A DNA stretch of 64,000 bases from RGIG3701 sp030530205 (lineage in GTDB: Bacteria; Planctomycetota; Planctomycetia; Pirellulales; Thermoguttaceae): assembly GCA_030530205.1 (NCBI GenBank), contig JAUMVK010000017.1, positions 1 through 64,000 on the forward strand. Direction: 5' to 3'. Of this stretch, positions 8,731-17,331 are shown piece after piece. Position 1 is the stretch's first letter. Each line of letters begins with the position of its first letter. The notes under the pieces are model-generated. The model saw only the letters and a program-made list of their open reading frames with translations, was not told where the DNA came from and made no database searches. The position numbers were made by a program, and so were the translations under genes.

Positions 8731-8855
8731 GTCCGTGGTGGTTTAAGCTGGCGCGTAATTCCGCGCTCTGCGCTCCATTACCGCCTCCCATTCGTCCGTG
8801 GTGGTTTAAGCCGGCGCGTAATTCCGCGCTCCGCGCTCCATTACCGCCTTTCATT
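8731..8855 (+). repeat. Two-copy 63-bp direct repeat with hairpins in a 5' leader
   Basis: Copy 1 is 8731-8792 and copy 2 is 8794-8855, with only a few differences. Each copy holds an inverted repeat GGCGCGTAAT / ATTACCGCC (8750-8785 and 8813-8848) with one bulged base and a GC-rich loop. They lie between the promoter and the start codon of the FAD/discoidin gene. Confidence 0.8.
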
Positions 8856-8881
8856 TTAACTCCTCACTCAAGGAGCCCGTC

Positions 8882-11272
8882 ATGAAAAAGTTACTCCTGT
8901 TTTTGTCGTTCGTTCTTTTGGCCTCCTGTGCCTGGGCTGCGGATTCCGTCTTCGTCGAGGCCGAGAGCTTCCAGGAAAAAGGCGGCTGGGCCGTGGACCA
9001 GCAGTTCATGGACATTAAATCCCCCGGTGAGGCCGGCTCGGTGATCCTGCTCGCGCATGGCATGGGAAAACCCGTCGCCAACGCGAAAACGACCGTCGCG
9101 CTTCCCAAGCCCGGCACGTACCAGGTCTTCGCCCGAACGAGAAACTGGGTCTCCCCGTGGATGCCGGCCGAAATTCGCACAGAGTGCGAAAAAAAGTTAG
9201 GAGTTAGGAGTGAGGAGTTAGGAGTGAGCAAGGAACTCGATTCCTGGTCACCTGGAAAATTTAGACTCATTTTAAATGGTAAACCCTCCGAAATCACGCT
9301 CGGAATTTATGGCTCAGGCTGGTGCTGGCAGAAAGCCGGTTCCGTGACCGTGACGGAAAAAGATTTGAAATGCGCTGTTGAGCTTCAGGACCTGACCGGT
9401 TTCGACGGTCGTGTGGACGCGCTTTACTTCACGACCGACCCCGCCGAAAAGTGCGCACTGCCGGACAACCCGGAACCGCTTGACGCCGTGCGACCGCTGG
9501 TTCGCGAGGAAAACCCGAAGGTTTACGACCTGGTCGTCGTGGGCGGCGGGATCGCGGGAACGTGCGCGGCCTGCGCAGCGGCCCAGCTCGGTCTGAACGT
9601 CGCTCTGATCCAGGACCGGCCCGTTCTGGGCGGGAACGGCTCGACCGAAGTCCGCGTTCACCTGAATGGCGGCGTGAATCTTCCTCCGTACCGGAACGTC
9701 GGGAATCTCACGTACCTGATGGGCCCTCACGGCGGCGGAAACGCTCGTGAGGCGGCCCACTACAAAGACGGCGAGCGGCTCGCGCTCTGCCAGAAGTACG
9801 CGAATCTCGACCTTTTCCTCTCGACCCACGTCGTAGCGGCGGAGAAAGACGGGGATTCCATTTCGGCCGTCATCGGGAAGCACATCGAAACGGGCGTCGA
9901 AACCCGGTTTAAGGGAAAACTCTTTGCGGACTGCACCGGGGACGGGTGCGTCGGGTTCCTCGCCGGCGCCGACTGGCTGATGGGCCGCGAAGCCAAGGAC
10001 GAGTTCGGCGAGCCGAGCGCGCTGGATAAACGGGATAAATTCACGATGGGCGCGTCGTGCCAGTGGTACACGGTCGAGGCCGATCATCAGACCACGTTCC
10101 CGGAAGTCCCCTGGGCGCACCAGTTCTGCAAGGAAAGCATCAAGCCCATGCTCCGCGGTGACTGGGACTGGGAAACGGGCCTGACGTACGACCAGATCTG
10201 GGAGTTCGAGCGCATCCGCGATAACGCATTGCGCGCGGCGTACGGGCATTGGTCCTACATGAAAAACCACGCCGACGGCAAATGGCCGGAAGCGGTCAAA
10301 AACCGGGAATTCGGCTGGCTCGCGTTCATCTGCGGAAAGCGTGAATCCCGCAGGATCCTCGGCGACGTGGTGCTTTGCGAGCAGGACATTACGTCGGACC
10401 GTCAGTGGGAAGACGCCTGCGTGCCGTGCACGTGGTCGATCGACCTGCACTACCTCGACCCGCACAACTCGAAGTACTTCCCGGGGAACGAGTTCCGGAC
10501 ATACTGCGTGGGTGGGAAGAAGCCGCCGCACTACGCGATCCCGTACCGGACGCTTTACAGTCGGAACGTGGAAAACCTCTTCATGGCCGGGCGTGACATC
10601 AGTGTTACGCACATTGCGCTGGGGACCATCCGCGTCATGCGCACCGGCGGCATGATGGGCGAAGTGGTCGGAATGGCCGCGGCCGTCTGCCGGAAGCACG
10701 ACTGCAACCCGCGGGCCGTTTACGCGAAGTACCTGCCGGAGCTGGTCGAGCTGATGCAGGCCGGCGTGGCCGATTTCCCGCAGGACCAGACCGTGATCCA
10801 AACGCCGAAATGGCTCCCGACCGCCGGGATCAACTACGCCCGGACGGCCAAAGTGAAAGCCTCGTCGGAACACGCGAGCGGTTTGTACCCCGTGACGAAA
10901 ATCAACGACGGGATCGCCGACGTGTTCAACAACAATTCGCGCTGGGTCTCGCTCGGCGGGCAGGAAAGCGAACGCTCGGAGACCTGGGTCGAATTCACGT
11001 GGGATGAGCCGGTGACGATCAACGCCTGCCGCATCGTGACGGGCCAGGCCGGTGGTGACCATCCGCGTACCCCTGTCGAGAATTTCCAGCTTCAGACGTT
11101 CCAGAACGGCCGATGGGTCGATATTCCGAAGGCGGGGGTCAAGGGAAACACGGCCGCGTGCGACCTTGGCGTTCAGTTCGGCGACGTGACGACCGACCGC
11201 CTGCGCCTCTTCATTAATACGCCCGGCTACCTCGCGAGAGTCTGGGAGCTGGAGCTTTACAAAATCAACTAA
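8882..11272 (+). CDS. Secreted FAD-dependent oxidoreductase with discoidin-like C-terminus
   Basis: 796 residues with a signal peptide (MKKLLLFLSFVLLASCAWAA); a Cys at 16 might instead mark a lipoprotein. Residues about 20-195 resemble a carbohydrate-binding-like sandwich, residues about 215-640 are an FAD_oxidored domain (VVVGGGIAGTCAA near 218, then a GGNGSTEVRVH block), and residues about 655-796 resemble an F5/8-type C (discoidin) domain. It probably oxidises a glycan-derived substrate outside the cytoplasm; the substrate is unknown. AAGGAG lies seven bases before the ATG. Oddity: bases 9196-9230 are five tandem heptamers of the kind found in the intergenic repeats and are translated in frame as LGVRSEELGVS near residues 106-116. 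Confidence 0.82.
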   Translation: MKKLLLFLSFVLLASCAWAADSVFVEAESFQEKGGWAVDQQFMDIKSPGEAGSVILLAHGMGKPVANAKTTVALPKPGTYQVFARTRNWVSPWMPAEIRTECEKKLGVRSEELGVSKELDSWSPGKFRLILNGKPSEITLGIYGSGWCWQKAGSVTVTEKDLKCAVELQDLTGFDGRVDALYFTTDPAEKCALPDNPEPLDAVRPLVREENPKVYDLVVVGGGIAGTCAACAAAQLGLNVALIQDRPVLGGNGSTEVRVHLNGGVNLPPYRNVGNLTYLMGPHGGGNAREAAHYKDGERLALCQKYANLDLFLSTHVVAAEKDGDSISAVIGKHIETGVETRFKGKLFADCTGDGCVGFLAGADWLMGREAKDEFGEPSALDKRDKFTMGASCQWYTVEADHQTTFPEVPWAHQFCKESIKPMLRGDWDWETGLTYDQIWEFERIRDNALRAAYGHWSYMKNHADGKWPEAVKNREFGWLAFICGKRESRRILGDVVLCEQDITSDRQWEDACVPCTWSIDLHYLDPHNSKYFPGNEFRTYCVGGKKPPHYAIPYRTLYSRNVENLFMAGRDISVTHIALGTIRVMRTGGMMGEVVGMAAAVCRKHDCNPRAVYAKYLPELVELMQAGVADFPQDQTVIQTPKWLPTAGINYARTAKVKASSEHASGLYPVTKINDGIADVFNNNSRWVSLGGQESERSETWVEFTWDEPVTINACRIVTGQAGGDHPRTPVENFQLQTFQNGRWVDIPKAGVKGNTAACDLGVQFGDVTTDRLRLFINTPGYLARVWELELYKIN
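9196..9230 (+). repeat. In-frame tandem heptamer tract inside the FAD/discoidin gene
   Basis: Five consecutive heptamers: GTTAGGA, GTTAGGA, GTGAGGA, GTTAGGA, GTGAGCA. The same units build the arms of the intergenic elements at 1523-1625 and 8447-8564. Three units equal seven codons, so the reading frame stays open and gives a polar heptad peptide. Confidence 0.9.
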
Positions 11273-11284
11273 GAATCAGGTTTT

Positions 11285-11374
11285 TTGAATGAAGAATGGG
11301 CGCTGACTCGCTAGAAAAACTCCCAAGGATCCACATCCTTCTGAGTTTTCCTTACGCGTCAGCGTCCATTCAAA
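11285..11374. repeat. Palindromic intergenic element between convergent genes
   Basis: Outer arms TTGAATG...GGGCGCTGAC (11285-11306) and GTCAGCGTCCATTCAA (11358-11373) are inverted copies. An inner hairpin (AAAAACTC..AAGGAT / ATCCTT..GAGTTTT, about 11315-11350) sits between them. It fills the gap between the FAD gene and the oppositely oriented hydrolase gene, which suits a bidirectional terminator. The right arm (TTACGCGTCAGCGTC) resembles the core of the other elements. Confidence 0.7.
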
Positions 11375-11383
11375 CTTTAAAGA

Positions 11384-14300
11384 TCATTTGAAAAGAAACC
11401 TTCCCGCCTTCTGCATATTTTCAGCATTTGGCTGTTCGGGTCTCGTATGGAGCAGCGTGTCGAGGCCCTCCCCGTCATCGTCGCTGACCAGAAAATCGAG
11501 GTGGACCCCTTCTTCCGCCAGTGCTGTGCTCGTGATCCCCAAGTCTTTCCATGGAAGAGTAAACTCGTAAACCGCCTGGGGCCCTTCATGTTTGGGAGGC
11601 TTTGCGTTTTTGATCTCGCGGAGCGAATCTGGTTTTCCCGGGGTGGAAATCAACACCGAGGAATAATCTCCCTCTGTCGGTACATCGTCCTGAACGAGAA
11701 AACGAACTTTCAGGGCTTCTGCATTGGCAGCGATCAGGCACGTGGCGCTCAGGTCCTCGGGTCCTTTCCAGAGTCGGTGCGCGTTGGCCGGGTCGGCAGG
11801 TGTCAAGGGGGTGCGATGTGTTAAGGTCGGATTAGATGGAGCATTTTCACGAAATTCTCCCTCAAGCCAGTACGCCGGTTTCAGCGGAAGGTAAACGATC
11901 CCCTCCCAGTTCGTCCCGCACAGTTTGTAAAGAACTGGCAGGATGGTCACGGTGGTAAAATCGGGCCCGACGTTCATTTCGAGCGTGATTATCCTAGCCC
12001 CAAGCGGCCCGCAGTGGACCATCCGCGCCTCGGTCGGGTACGAAAGGCCGAAAAGCGGAAGCGGCTGGACCTCAAAATCCGCGTCGCTTGTGAGAGGATT
12101 AAGGAAATTCAGCGTCAGCTCCGTTACACGTCCCGGCACGCAGTCGCCCGAAACTGAGGCTTTCACCAGCTCGCCGAGCGGCTCGCCGACCGTCGCGTCC
12201 TCGAGTTTCAGCGTCACGGGAACCGGCCCCACTTCCAGAACGGCGTGGCCTTCACGGATCTCCACCGGCGTTTCGTTCCCCATCAGGTCGATCAGGGTGG
12301 CCGACTTCGCGTCCGTGCGGATCACGAAGTGGCGCGTCTCCTTCAGCCGGGACTCCGTCCACGCGGCCAGCAAAATCGTTTTGCCGCCGGAAAACGCGTA
12401 AATACAGGCGGTCTCATCCGGCGAAACGTCACGGGCGGTTTGCATTGCCGAGTAGTTTGCCGTCAGCATATTGTACACGGAATAGACCGGTTTGGGGTAA
12501 AAATCGTTCGTGACCATCCCGAAATGGTGCTCGCCGTACCGCGGGTCGTAGCCGTCGTCGCGCATGTCGTACCACGTGTAGCCGATCGACCCGCGCGCCC
12601 ACGCGAAAGTCAGTTTTTTGAAAAGGTTCTGCGCCTGGCGGGGGCGCTGATTCCCGACGGAGGTCATAGCCGTCTCGTTGCTGTACCAAGGCACGGAGTC
12701 GGTGCCCGTTTCGCGCCGGATCGGCATGAACCGGTCGTCGATCTGCACACGGTAGCCGTCGAACCAGCCGTGGGCGTGGAAGGCGTGAACGTCGAAGTAC
12801 CCCTTCGCTTCGGCGAGAAAATCACGCTGGAACTCGGGGTAAATCAGTCCCGCGTGGCGGCCGAGCGTCGCGAAACCGCCCGTCATGCTGACCAGTTTCG
12901 GGTCGACTTCGTGGAGGGCCTCAAAAGCGGCTTTCTGGAGGGAAACGTACTCGTTGAGGTTCATCGCACTGAACCCCAGAAGGTCCGGCTCGTTCCAGTT
13001 TTCGTAAAAACGCGCTTTTCCGAGGTAGCGTTTCGCGACCGTGCGCACGTAATTCTTCCAGTCCTCAAGATCCTCGCAGCGGTATTTCCAGCCCGGGATC
13101 GTTTTGTCGTTCCGCAGAGCTTCGGGGAGCGCCCAGGTCGGCGTGGAGCTGAGAATAAACTGCGGTTCGATCCCGACTTTGGCGTACTTTTCGACCAGCT
13201 CGTCCTTCATGGTCCAGTTCCACTCGCCCTTTCGAGGTTCGACGCCGGCCCAGCCGATCCCCAGACGGGAGACTTTGATCCCGCAGAGGGCCGAAGCGAG
13301 GACTTCACGGTCGCGGTCCACCTCGCCCCAGCGTTCCGTGTGCGTGCAGACGCTGAAAAGGAACTGGCCGTCCCCCAGGCGCGGAGTCGGGCCGGACGGC
13401 TTGAAATACGCGATGGAACGCTCTTTGACCGCCGTGATCCCCGGGAAATGGTCTTCAGAAACCGTCGCGCGGAGGTCCCAGTGCCCGAGCGAGTCCGGCC
13501 GCCATTTCGGCTCCAGCGTTTTGGTCTCCCCGGCCTTCAGCGAGGCGGAAAGCGTTTCGGTCCGCGTCTTGCCGAAGTAGTTCACGTACTCCATCCGGAA
13601 CGTGAAGTCGCCGTCCCGGTCGCCGCGATTCGTGAAGCGGAAACGGAGGCCCGACTCCTCGCCGGGTTTCAGGACGTGGATCGGATTGCCAGTCTCCACG
13701 GCAAAATCGACCGCCTCGGCCTGGGTTTGCCGCTGAACGAGCCGGATGGAATGAACTATGAAAGCGGCCGGGATCTGCTTTCCCTCCGCGTCTTTGCAGT
13801 CCAGCCGCTCAAACGTGAAGTGAAGCGGGCGGACCGGCCACTGCGCCGGCGCGAGGGTTTCCGTCAGGTCGATCTCCACCATCCCGCGGCCCTCCGGAAT
13901 TTCCCCTAGCGGGGTCGGGAAGCGGTCTTTCATCGTGTCGGTCTGCTCTTTGTCGGCGTAGGCGAAAATGGCGCCGATCGACGCACGCCCGGCCAGACGT
14001 TCCGTTTCAAAAACGAGTTTCACCGGCTTGTTCACCCAGCGCGTGACGTGGAGTTTATGCTCGACGAACCCGCCGCCGGTTACCGCGTTGGAAACGAAGA
14101 TCTTCCCGTCGCGGAACTCAAAATCGTTCTTTCCCCAGCCGTCCGGCTTGCGGTAAAACTCGCTTCCATCGTCCGGGACGACTGGTCGCGCGGCGTTCAC
14201 CATCGACGCTTCCCGCTGTTCGGGTGCCACCGCAGGGACGGTTTCGACCGTCAGACTGAGGAGCCAGACCTCGCCGTTCTGGATCTTTTCCTGGTAGCCG

Positions 14301-14827
14301 ACCACCATCGAGTGCATGACCGCCGGCATATCGATGATTTTATTCGGTTTTTCAATCCCCCAAGAGCCAGACGCTCCGTCGGGCCGAATGGTCCAGTTCA
14401 CCTCGAAGAATCCGCCTTTGAGGAAATTGGCCTCGGCGGGGAACTGGAGGATCTCGCCTTCCGCGTCGCGAAAACGGACGTTGAATCCACGGACGGTGCA
14501 GCCCGATGGCGCCCAGAATCTCGCATGAACCTTAGCCTCCCCGAAAGCCGGAAGTGAAATTACTTTCCGAAAAAGCATTTCAATGTATGAACTGAGTGAC
14601 GAGTCCCAGTCGAAACGGAGGGCTTTTAACCCTGGACTTTGTGCCTCAGAAGGAAGTTCGGCTGGAAGGATCGGTGTTTTGGTTTCATCTCTCGGAACGA
14701 CACGTAGTGTACCGGCTGTTATATCCAGCTCGGCAATTTCGGCATCTGCGGGTCGGGGGAGGGAAATGAAAAGGCTCGAAAATGCAAGAGCCAGAGCGGA
14801 AAAAAGGGAGGTAAAGCGGGAAAACAT
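11384..14827 (-). CDS. Secreted clan GH-A-like glycoside hydrolase, multidomain
   Basis: 1147 residues. Signal peptide residues 1-29 (ends PRPADA). N-terminal part (about 30-470) looks like beta-sandwich domains. A TIM-barrel segment starts near residue 490 with VSRLGIGWAGVEPRKGEWNW and has a clan GH-A acid/base motif YENWNEPD (Glu near 612) and a candidate nucleophile in WYSNETAM (Glu near 715), resembling GH39 or GH5-like enzymes. The C-terminal 200 residues resemble a CBM9-like sugar-binding domain (LKVRFLVQDD near the end). It would hydrolyse a plant or host polysaccharide in the periplasm or outside; linkage unknown. A good promoter lies at 14902-14930. Convergent with the preceding FAD gene. 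Confidence 0.75.
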   Translation of the reverse strand: MFSRFTSLFSALALAFSSLFISLPRPADAEIAELDITAGTLRVVPRDETKTPILPAELPSEAQSPGLKALRFDWDSSLSSYIEMLFRKVISLPAFGEAKVHARFWAPSGCTVRGFNVRFRDAEGEILQFPAEANFLKGGFFEVNWTIRPDGASGSWGIEKPNKIIDMPAVMHSMVVGYQEKIQNGEVWLLSLTVETVPAVAPEQREASMVNAARPVVPDDGSEFYRKPDGWGKNDFEFRDGKIFVSNAVTGGGFVEHKLHVTRWVNKPVKLVFETERLAGRASIGAIFAYADKEQTDTMKDRFPTPLGEIPEGRGMVEIDLTETLAPAQWPVRPLHFTFERLDCKDAEGKQIPAAFIVHSIRLVQRQTQAEAVDFAVETGNPIHVLKPGEESGLRFRFTNRGDRDGDFTFRMEYVNYFGKTRTETLSASLKAGETKTLEPKWRPDSLGHWDLRATVSEDHFPGITAVKERSIAYFKPSGPTPRLGDGQFLFSVCTHTERWGEVDRDREVLASALCGIKVSRLGIGWAGVEPRKGEWNWTMKDELVEKYAKVGIEPQFILSSTPTWALPEALRNDKTIPGWKYRCEDLEDWKNYVRTVAKRYLGKARFYENWNEPDLLGFSAMNLNEYVSLQKAAFEALHEVDPKLVSMTGGFATLGRHAGLIYPEFQRDFLAEAKGYFDVHAFHAHGWFDGYRVQIDDRFMPIRRETGTDSVPWYSNETAMTSVGNQRPRQAQNLFKKLTFAWARGSIGYTWYDMRDDGYDPRYGEHHFGMVTNDFYPKPVYSVYNMLTANYSAMQTARDVSPDETACIYAFSGGKTILLAAWTESRLKETRHFVIRTDAKSATLIDLMGNETPVEIREGHAVLEVGPVPVTLKLEDATVGEPLGELVKASVSGDCVPGRVTELTLNFLNPLTSDADFEVQPLPLFGLSYPTEARMVHCGPLGARIITLEMNVGPDFTTVTILPVLYKLCGTNWEGIVYLPLKPAYWLEGEFRENAPSNPTLTHRTPLTPADPANAHRLWKGPEDLSATCLIAANAEALKVRFLVQDDVPTEGDYSSVLISTPGKPDSLREIKNAKPPKHEGPQAVYEFTLPWKDLGITSTALAEEGVHLDFLVSDDDGEGLDTLLHTRPEQPNAENMQKAGRFLFK

Positions 14828-14901
14828 TTTTTCAATTATGAATCGTGAGTTGAGAATTACAGGACCGTGTTTGACAGGGCGGAGGGACTATTGACGATTC
14901 T

Positions 14902-14930
14902 ATTATACTTTGTCTTTTATTTCATTTCAA
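14902..14930 (-). promoter_or_regulatory. Sigma70-type promoter of the GH-A-like gene
   Basis: TTGAAA (14930-14925), 17 bases, TATAAT (14907-14902) on the minus strand. Predicted start near 14895. It is back to back with the larE promoter. Confidence 0.75.
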
Positions 14931-14942
14931 GGGGGAACCGGG

Positions 14943-14970
14943 TTGACAGACGGGAGAAAACGAGTAAAAT
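14943..14970 (+). promoter_or_regulatory. Sigma70-type promoter of larE
   Basis: TTGACA (14943-14948), 16 bases, TAAAAT (14965-14970). Predicted leader to the ATG at 15096 is about 119 bases and includes the palindrome at 14984-15061. Confidence 0.7.
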
Positions 14971-14983
14971 TTAACAAGAGTAA

Positions 14984-15061
14984 AGAGTTGAGATTGGAGT
15001 GATGGAAGTGCCGGGTGAAGTCTTTCTTCAGCTTACGTTACGCAAAACGTCACTCAACTCT
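14984..15061. repeat. Palindromic element in the larE leader
   Basis: Ends AGAGTTGAG (14984-14992) and CTCAACTCT (15053-15061) are perfect inverted copies. The interior has CTTACGTTACG and ACGTCACTCAAC, close to the core of the elements at 1523-1625 and 3635-3751. It lies in the untranslated leader of larE. Confidence 0.65.
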
Positions 15062-15095
15062 CCCCCCTCCCCCTTTTTTCAGATCAGGATTTAAG

Positions 15096-15890
15096 ATGGA
15101 CGTTTCCCCCCTCATATCAGTTTTTTCCTCTTTGGGCCCTTGCGCAGTCGCTTTTTCCGGCGGGGTCGATAGTTCCGTATTGGCTCGTGCGGCGGTACTG
15201 GCTGCGAAGGAAAACGGTTGGGATGTCCTTGCGCTCACGGCAGAGAGCGCCTCCATGCCTCGTGCCGCGCTGGAAGAAATCAGGAAAACGGCAGAGGAAA
15301 TCGGGATACCGCACCAATTTGTCTCAACCGATGAAATCTCACTTCCGGAGTATAGGGCCAATCCGCGTGAGCGGTGCTTCTTCTGCAAGCGTCATATTCT
15401 CGGGAAACTCCGGGCGGCGGCAGAGGCGCGAGGTTTTTCGGTCCTGGTTGAGGGCTCAAACGCCGACGATTTGGGCGATTTCCGGCCGGGCTACCGCGCG
15501 GTCCAGGAAAACGGCGTGCGAAGCCCCCTCATGGAGGCGGGCATGACCAAGGCCGACGTCCGGGCCGCGGCGCGTTTCTGGGGACTTTCGACGGCTGAAA
15601 AACCTTCCACGCCTTGTCTGGCGAGCAGGATCGCGTACGGTGTCGAAATTACACCCGAGCGCCTGCTAAAAATCGAGCTGGCTGAGGCGTTCCTCCAGAA
15701 CTGGGGCGTTTCCCCGCTGCGGGTCCGCGTTCATGAAAACGACCTGGCCCGAATCGAAACGACGCCGGAATGGATGCCGCTGCTGCTCGAACGCCGCGAG
15801 GAACTGACCGCCGAGCTGAAAAAAATCGGCTTTTCGTGGGTGAGCCTCGACTTGATGGGCTTCCGAAGTGGTTCGCTCAATGAGGGGTAA
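15096..15890 (+). CDS. larE: LarE-like ATP-dependent sacrificial sulfur transferase
   Basis: 264 residues from the ATG at 15096, chosen because AGGA lies six bases upstream and earlier codons read through the palindromic leader. PP-loop SGGVDSS (21-27) is the ATP pyrophosphatase signature. STPCLASR (Cys174) matches the LarE motif whose Cys donates sulfur in Lactobacillus plantarum (Cys176), turning into dehydroalanine. LarE thiolates the nicotinic-acid-derived ligand of the nickel-pincer cofactor of lactate racemase and related LarA enzymes. Neither larA, larB nor larC is in the window, so the gene is an orphan here. A second Cys pair (RCFFCK) lies near residue 92 and may indicate a cluster-bearing variant. 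Its role as a general sulfur donor cannot be excluded. Confidence 0.82.
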   Translation: MDVSPLISVFSSLGPCAVAFSGGVDSSVLARAAVLAAKENGWDVLALTAESASMPRAALEEIRKTAEEIGIPHQFVSTDEISLPEYRANPRERCFFCKRHILGKLRAAAEARGFSVLVEGSNADDLGDFRPGYRAVQENGVRSPLMEAGMTKADVRAAARFWGLSTAEKPSTPCLASRIAYGVEITPERLLKIELAEAFLQNWGVSPLRVRVHENDLARIETTPEWMPLLLERREELTAELKKIGFSWVSLDLMGFRSGSLNEG

Positions 15891-16024
15891 GGAGTTTTCA
15901 GTTCCCAGTTTTCAGTTTTTTAATCCTGGGAGGGCCTGGGAATTTCTGGGAGAGGCTGGGATTTTTCTGAGAGATTTCGGGAAATTCTTAAAACTGGAAA
16001 CTGAAAACTGAAAACTTTTTCTCC
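15891..16024. repeat. Palindromic repeat built of GAAAACT-type units
   Basis: Left arm 15891-15919 (GGAGTTTTCAGTTCCCAGTT and on) and right arm about 15990-16024 (AAAACTG, GAAACTG, AAAACTG units ending in CTCC) are inverted copies. The interior has four CTGGGA-type units. It starts at the larE stop and ends just before the promoter of the transporter operon; a terminator role is likely. Confidence 0.7.
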
Positions 16025-16030
16025 TGGTGC

Positions 16031-16058
16031 TTGACTTTCTTTTGGGGAAGTGTATAAT
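16031..16058 (+). promoter_or_regulatory. Sigma70-type promoter of the 16-22 kb operon
   Basis: TTGACT (16031-16036), 16 bases, TATAAT (16053-16058). Predicted start near 16065, about 75 bases before the first ATG. Confidence 0.75.
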
Positions 16059-16140
16059 GATGTCTGGCGGTTGATCCTGGTCGCCCATTTTGGCCTGAGT
16101 CCCTTTCGTTTCCTCACCCTTTAGAATTCCATCTTTGCAA

Positions 16141-17331
16141 ATGCGTTTTCGAGTTCCCCTCCTTTTTCGTGTTCTGATCGCGGTCGCTCTTGGTATTGTG
16201 CTGGGACTTTTCCTCCCGGGTTGGGCGGTTCGTATTTTTGCGACGATCCAGATGATTTTTGCGCAATACCTTGGTTTCTGTATTCCGCTGATCATTCTTG
16301 GCTTGATCGTTTCCGGGATTTCCGGTCTTGGGATCCATTCCGGGAAAATACTCCTTTTGACGATTTGTCTGGCGTATGGGTCCACGCTGTTTTCGGGTTT
16401 CATGACCTATTTCAGCTGTACGGGTATTTTCCCGTGGCTTTTGAAAGACCTTTCCGTGGTTGCGCCGCCGGAAGCCTCAGATCTGATCAGGACGCCGTAT
16501 TTCGTGATGGAGATCCCGCCGGTGATGGGGGTGATGTCTGCGCTGGTGTTGGCTTTCGTTTTAGGGATTGGGATCGCGAAGACGGGATCCGCCACCCTGA
16601 AACAATTCGCGGATGAGTTCAGGTTCATCATCGAGCGCCTGATCATTAAGACGATCATACCTTTCCTTCCTCTCTTCATCTTATGTATCTTTATGGGGAT
16701 GACAGCCGAAGGAACGATTTGGAAAATGCTGAATGTTTTCGGGAAAATCATTCTGGTTGTCTTTGATTTACATTTTGGACTGCTTGCTATCCAATTTATT
16801 GCCGCGGGTCTTGTTGCCCGAAAGAATCCGCTCAAAGCGTTCTGGAACATGCTCCCGGCCTACTTCACGGCCCTGGGGACTTCATCCTCCGCCGCGACGA
16901 TCCCCGTCACGCTCCAGCAGGTCAAGAAAAACGGCGTCAAGTCGGAAATCGCGGACTTTTGCGTCCCGCTCTGCGCCACGATCCACCTGGCCGGGAGTAC
17001 GCTGAAAATTACGGCTTTTGCTTTGGCGATCGCCATACTGACGGGAGGTGACTCGTCCCTTCCGACTTTCGCGGCTTTCATTGCGCTGCTTGGTGTTACG
17101 ATGATCGCGGCTCCAGGGGTTCCCGGCGGTGCAATCATGGCGGCTACGGCCATTTTGCAGAGTGTTCTGGGTTTTGATGAAGTCGCGACCGGTCTGATGA
17201 TCGCTTTGTACATCACGACCGACTGCTTCGGGACCGCTTGTAACGTTTGCGGCGACGGCGCGATTGCACTGGTAGTAAACCGTTTCAATAAAAAATTAAC
17301 CGATCCTTCTTTGAACACGCAGGAACAATGA
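16141..17331 (+). CDS. DAACS-family sodium:dicarboxylate or amino-acid symporter
   Basis: 396 residues; the ATG at 16141 is preferred over an in-frame TTG two codons before it. At least eight long hydrophobic segments are visible, with re-entrant features. The motif GTSSSAATIPVTLQ (around residues 245-258) is the serine-rich signature of the DAACS (SLC1-like) family, which carries glutamate, dicarboxylates or serine/threonine with Na+ or H+ in the inner membrane. First gene of an operon; its stop overlaps the next start by ATGA. In this setting it may import a sugar-acid or dicarboxylate, but substrate specificity cannot be read from sequence. Confidence 0.85.
   Translation: MRFRVPLLFRVLIAVALGIVLGLFLPGWAVRIFATIQMIFAQYLGFCIPLIILGLIVSGISGLGIHSGKILLLTICLAYGSTLFSGFMTYFSCTGIFPWLLKDLSVVAPPEASDLIRTPYFVMEIPPVMGVMSALVLAFVLGIGIAKTGSATLKQFADEFRFIIERLIIKTIIPFLPLFILCIFMGMTAEGTIWKMLNVFGKIILVVFDLHFGLLAIQFIAAGLVARKNPLKAFWNMLPAYFTALGTSSSAATIPVTLQQVKKNGVKSEIADFCVPLCATIHLAGSTLKITAFALAIAILTGGDSSLPTFAAFIALLGVTMIAAPGVPGGAIMAATAILQSVLGFDEVATGLMIALYITTDCFGTACNVCGDGAIALVVNRFNKKLTDPSLNTQEQ

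Larger units (their letters stand above)
8445..8881. other. 437-bp regulatory gap between two divergent genes
   Basis: No gene is seen. From left to right it holds a palindromic repeat in the leader of the PP-loop gene (8447-8564), two divergent promoters with only about 40 bases between their -35 boxes (8584-8611 minus, 8653-8681 plus), and a two-copy 63-bp repeat in the leader of the rightward gene (8731-8855). Confidence 0.8.

Noticed and set aside
8731..8855. CRISPR array suggested by tandem 63-bp units
   Set aside because: Only two nearly identical copies with one base between them, no unique spacers and no cas genes.
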